Part shown: positions 61,171 to 64,000 of the stretch, piece after piece
How the letters are laid out: every line of letters starts with the position of its first letter
How positions within the stretch are numbered: the stretch's first letter is position 1
NCBI GenBank assembly: GCA_023525715.1
Contig: CM042010.1
Span: 88,044,884 to 88,108,883 of the forward strand
Direction of reading: 5' to 3'
Length of the DNA stretch: 64,000 bases
Source: Cichorium intybus
Taxonomy: Eukaryota; Streptophyta; Magnoliopsida; Asterales; Asteraceae
Notes under the pieces: generated by a model
Database searches by the model: none
What the model was told of the DNA's origin: nothing
What the model saw: only the letters and a program-made list of their open reading frames with translations
Program-made: the position numbers and the translations under genes

Positions 61171-61619
61171 TTTATAGCGCTCAAGAGACCCATCGACGTT
61201 AAGTTAATGTTAGAACAACCATATTCAACGAATGATCGGGTGGTTAGCGGGGATCGACACAAGTTCCCATGTGTTATTATCACTTAAGGCTTTGTATTCA
61301 TAGTTCACGGCGTGTTGCCAATTTGGTTCAAGTAATGCTTTAATGTAGGATGTGGGTATGGGGGAGATGGTGTTTTGTTGAGTAGCATGCAAGTTCAAAC
61401 ATGTTATTGGTTTGTTTATTCCTGTTTTAGATCAGGTAGTCATGGTATGTGTGTTTAATGGGGTGGGGAGGGGTGAAGGGGAACACGGTTTCATAGTGGG
61501 GGATGGTTGTTTGAGTAACGTCAGGACACTGTGCGAGGATTGGGCTGTGTGGGATCAGAGTATGGCAGAAAGGAAGGGGCTATCGGGTGCGGTATATGTG
61601 GAGAGGGAGGATATTAGTC

Positions 61620-61870
61620 TACGAGTATGGGGAACGGGTCGGAATCAATGTCTGGAGAACGAAGGGTAATATCAGAAGGTCTTTGATGGAACGGAAAAAA
61701 AGGTTTCGTCAAATGTAACATGACGGGAGAGATAAACTTTTCTGGAAATCGGGTCATAGCGTCGATAACCACAAAAATTGTTTGGGTAGCCAAGAACGAT
61801 CCATCGACTTAAGCGAGGGTAAAGATTATGTGGGGAGGTGGTCGAGAGGTTTGGGTAGCAAGCACACCTG
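61620..61870 (-). pseudogene. Copia W integrase C-terminal fragment
   Basis: Broken frames read GYPNNFCGYRRYDPISRKVYLSRHVTFDETFFPF, the end-of-integrase motif that precedes RT in copia elements. The 85-codon frame on the opposite strand at 61412-61669 is a by-product. Between 61620 and 61170 the linker is unreadable. Confidence 0.65.
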
Positions 61871-61884
61871 AACGTTCAAACTCA

Positions 61885-62715
61885 ATTGAATCGTAACCAT
61901 AAGTTACTTGTATACACAAAAAATGTTCAATATAACTATTGGTTACCTTTTGGATACACAAATCAATTAAGCTTGAGCCATGAACTACTTATATACATAT
62001 AAAAAATAGTTTAACTATTAGTTACCTTTTTTGATATGGAAAATCAACTAACCTTGAGCCATAAACTACTTATAGGCACATTAAATGTTTAGTATAACTA
62101 TTGGTTACCTTTAAGACACCAAAATCAAGTAAACCATAACGATAAACTCCTTATAGACAAAAAACATTTTTGTGTAACTATTGATTCCTTTTAGAGATGC
62201 AAAATCTATTAAACATTAGTCCTAAACTACTTAACAACATATAAACCAACTTAGTGCAACCATTAGTTACATTTTGGACACAAAAAATAATTAAACTATA
62301 ACCATAAACTACTTGTTGACACAAAAATGTTTCGATGTAAATATTATTTACCTTTTTAGACACGCAAAATAAATTAAAGCATAAACATAAAATACTTATA
62401 GACACATAAAAATCCAATATAAATATTGGTTATCTTTTAAGAATGCAAAATTAATTAAACTATAACCATAAACTACTTAGACATGAAAACATTTATGTGT
62501 AACTATTGGTTACTTTTTGGACATGCAAAATTAATTAAACCGTATACCTAAATTACTTGTAGACACATAAAAGATCCAATGTAACTATAGTTTATCTTTT
62601 CGACACAAATATAATTCAATATGACTATTGATTACCTTTTGGACATGTATAATTGTTTAAACTATGGCCATACACTACTTATAGACAAGCATGCATTTTT
62701 GTATCAGTACTACTA
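61885..62715. repeat. Degenerate tandem repeat, ~82-bp period, about 10 units
   Basis: The phrase CCATAAACTACTTATAGACAC returns about every 80-85 bp (near 61900, 61977, 62060, 62141, 62220, 62302, 62387, 62466, 62548, 62668). It is paired with TAACTATTGGTTACCTTTTGGACA...AAAATTAATTAAAC. Units are 70-85% alike by eye. No ORF and no known satellite recognised. Confidence 0.8.
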
Positions 62716-64000
62716 TTTACCTCATACTCGAATGGATTTATTTTTGTAGTGGCCTTTGACATCATTCATAGACATGAGCATTATTTAGTCTGACTATTGT
62801 TTTTATTTTATACACATTGAATCGAGTAAAATGTGAATGTACACTCTGACAGACACAATAATTTTCTTTTATTATGACTATTATATACTTTATAGTCACA
62901 TTAGCATACAAATAAATCAGTATTCATATATACATTAGCTTTATACTATAGTTAATTCACGTGTCTAGTAAACACTACCTTTTAGACACATAATAGAATA
63001 TTTGTTGGCATATAAATCAAGTTTTGTTACATCGGATCCTGTGTCTATATGTATCGTCTTCTAATATAATACCCATTACGAATAAGGCAAGTAAACATCA
63101 TGGCAAAATGGTGACGTGTGGCCATAATGTTGGATGGTGGCTCATAATTGTCATACTTCTTTTGTTGAATCTTGACTATAAGTTTGGATATGGTTTTTAG
63201 TGGTAATGGTAACTGAGGTATAATATGATTAAAACAATAGTAGAATTTATCTACATATTTAGCAACATAAATAATTTGTAGCATAGCTAGACTGTCTAGG
63301 CAAAACTATGACCATTTGTACTTTTTATACTAGTGTTGCTTTTGCCAAATTCATTTCACATAATGTTTCTTTATATATAAGTTTATAAAAGTATTGGATG
63401 TATTAAAGATATTTTTAAAATCAAAGAGACTAATAAAAAGTCATTTTGATCTTATTGGAATTATTACTCAAATTAGATTACTTTTTACATTTATTATAAA
63501 GTCATGTCCACGCTTCTTCCACCTTGCATTTACTTTCACAATCCATACGAAAAGGATAACAAATATGTGTAGTTACACAACAGGATTTAGTCCTTCCATC
63601 GATGGTACTGTTTTGTGGAAAACACACCACTTTTCCTAAAGACTCTCTCATCCCACTTGTGCTACCTATACACACAAAAAAAGAATGTTGTTATTTAGAG
63701 TAACATGATGTCGGATTGGGATTTGTTTTAAGTAGAGCATTAAAAAGATTATCGAATTAAACTTCCATTCAATGAAAATGATTTTTGTTTTTTAAAATAT
63801 AAAATAAATTGAAAAAGATTATATATGTTATGATAACTGTAAGATAAATGTCATGAATTAAATCTACTATTATTAGTAAAAGAAATAAGGTTATGATATA
63901 AATTATATGATGAAATTGTTTTTACTACTAAAAGACCACTTTTTGATCCTTGAGAAATTTATCGTAGTTTAGTTTTTTTTTTTTTTTGATAAAAACTATG
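62716..64000. other. AT-rich sequence without recognisable features
   Basis: No protein homology seen in either strand; the longest frames (about 80 codons) look random. A poly-T run sits near 63971-63988. Possibly flanking intergenic DNA or an old repeat. Confidence 0.5.

Larger units (their letters stand above)
58270..61870 (-). mobile_element. Copia W: partial Ty1/copia element with hAT 2 inside
   Basis: From high to low coordinates: integrase C-terminus (61870-61620), RT (61170-60462), RNase H (60370-58790, interrupted by hAT 2), a GC-tract complement (CCCCTGCAGTTC at 58790-58801) and LTR sequence below 58789 with a minus-strand TATA (about 58750). The LTR start (TG) has decayed. The 5' half and 5' LTR are missing at the tandem repeat near 61880. 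Confidence 0.75.

Noticed and set aside
61412..61669. 85-codon plus-strand frame
   Set aside because: Antisense to the copia W integrase C-terminal relic.

Overview
This window is plant nuclear heterochromatin: 64 kb in which I find no convincing host gene. Nearly everything is transposable-element sequence. The diagnostic families (Athila-type Ty3, several Ty1/copia lineages, an L1-type LINE with a DUF4283-like ORF1, a Helitron, hAT derivatives) point to a eudicot. The gag/env-like protein at 42.4-45.6 kb and the style of the long LTRs resemble what I remember from Asteraceae, so a composite is my best guess, but that is inference without a search.

Layout. (1) 1-5860: 3' two thirds of an Athila-like Ty3 element (+ strand), with decayed protease, RT-RNase H and integrase and a 976-bp LTR. 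(2) 6002-30140 and beyond: a long-terminal-repeat element with no coding capacity (LARD copy 1, minus strand, initiator-Met primer site). It is split at 9324/28010 by (3) a decayed copia element X (9325-28009, TSD TCATC). X is in turn split inside its 5' LTR by (4) a second complete LARD copy (9732-19397, TSD CTATA), whose upstream LTR carries (5) a 2.4-kb Helitron (15942-18385). X's 3' LTR also carries (6) an Athila-type solo LTR (26284-27400). (7) The (TA)n tract of LARD copy 1's second LTR is loaded with a 244-bp MITE (30143-30386) and a very young copia element Z (30547-36593), whose LTRs differ only by one 11-bp duplication. (8) 36686-42224: a LINE on the minus strand. (9) 42225-45650: a pol-less copia derivative (minus strand) with a gag zinc knuckle joined directly to a long env-like frame of about 920 codons. 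(10) 45650-52625: long-LTR (Tekay/Del-style) remains with an initiator-Met-like primer site, interrupted by hAT element 1 (50719-51878, TSD ATCTTACC). (11) About 52626-58265: copia Y, a relative of X on the minus strand. (12) About 58270-61870: copia W (minus strand), with hAT element 2 (58959-60017, TSD ATCAATTT) inside its RNase H region. (13) 61885-62715: a degenerate ~82-bp tandem repeat, then AT-rich sequence without recognisable content.

The most unusual material is the LARD family. It has LTRs of about 1.7-2 kb, a primer-binding site and a purine-rich tract, but no ORF. Its length is instead built of short perfect hairpins: GGTAC-type palindromes whose stem bases co-vary between copies, a 44-bp tandem repeat with two hairpins per unit arranged as 88-bp dimers, and CACG-CCCC-GTGTG arrays in the LTRs. 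Related GC-rich palindromes also occur in unrelated LTR families of the window, often upstream of the TATA box.
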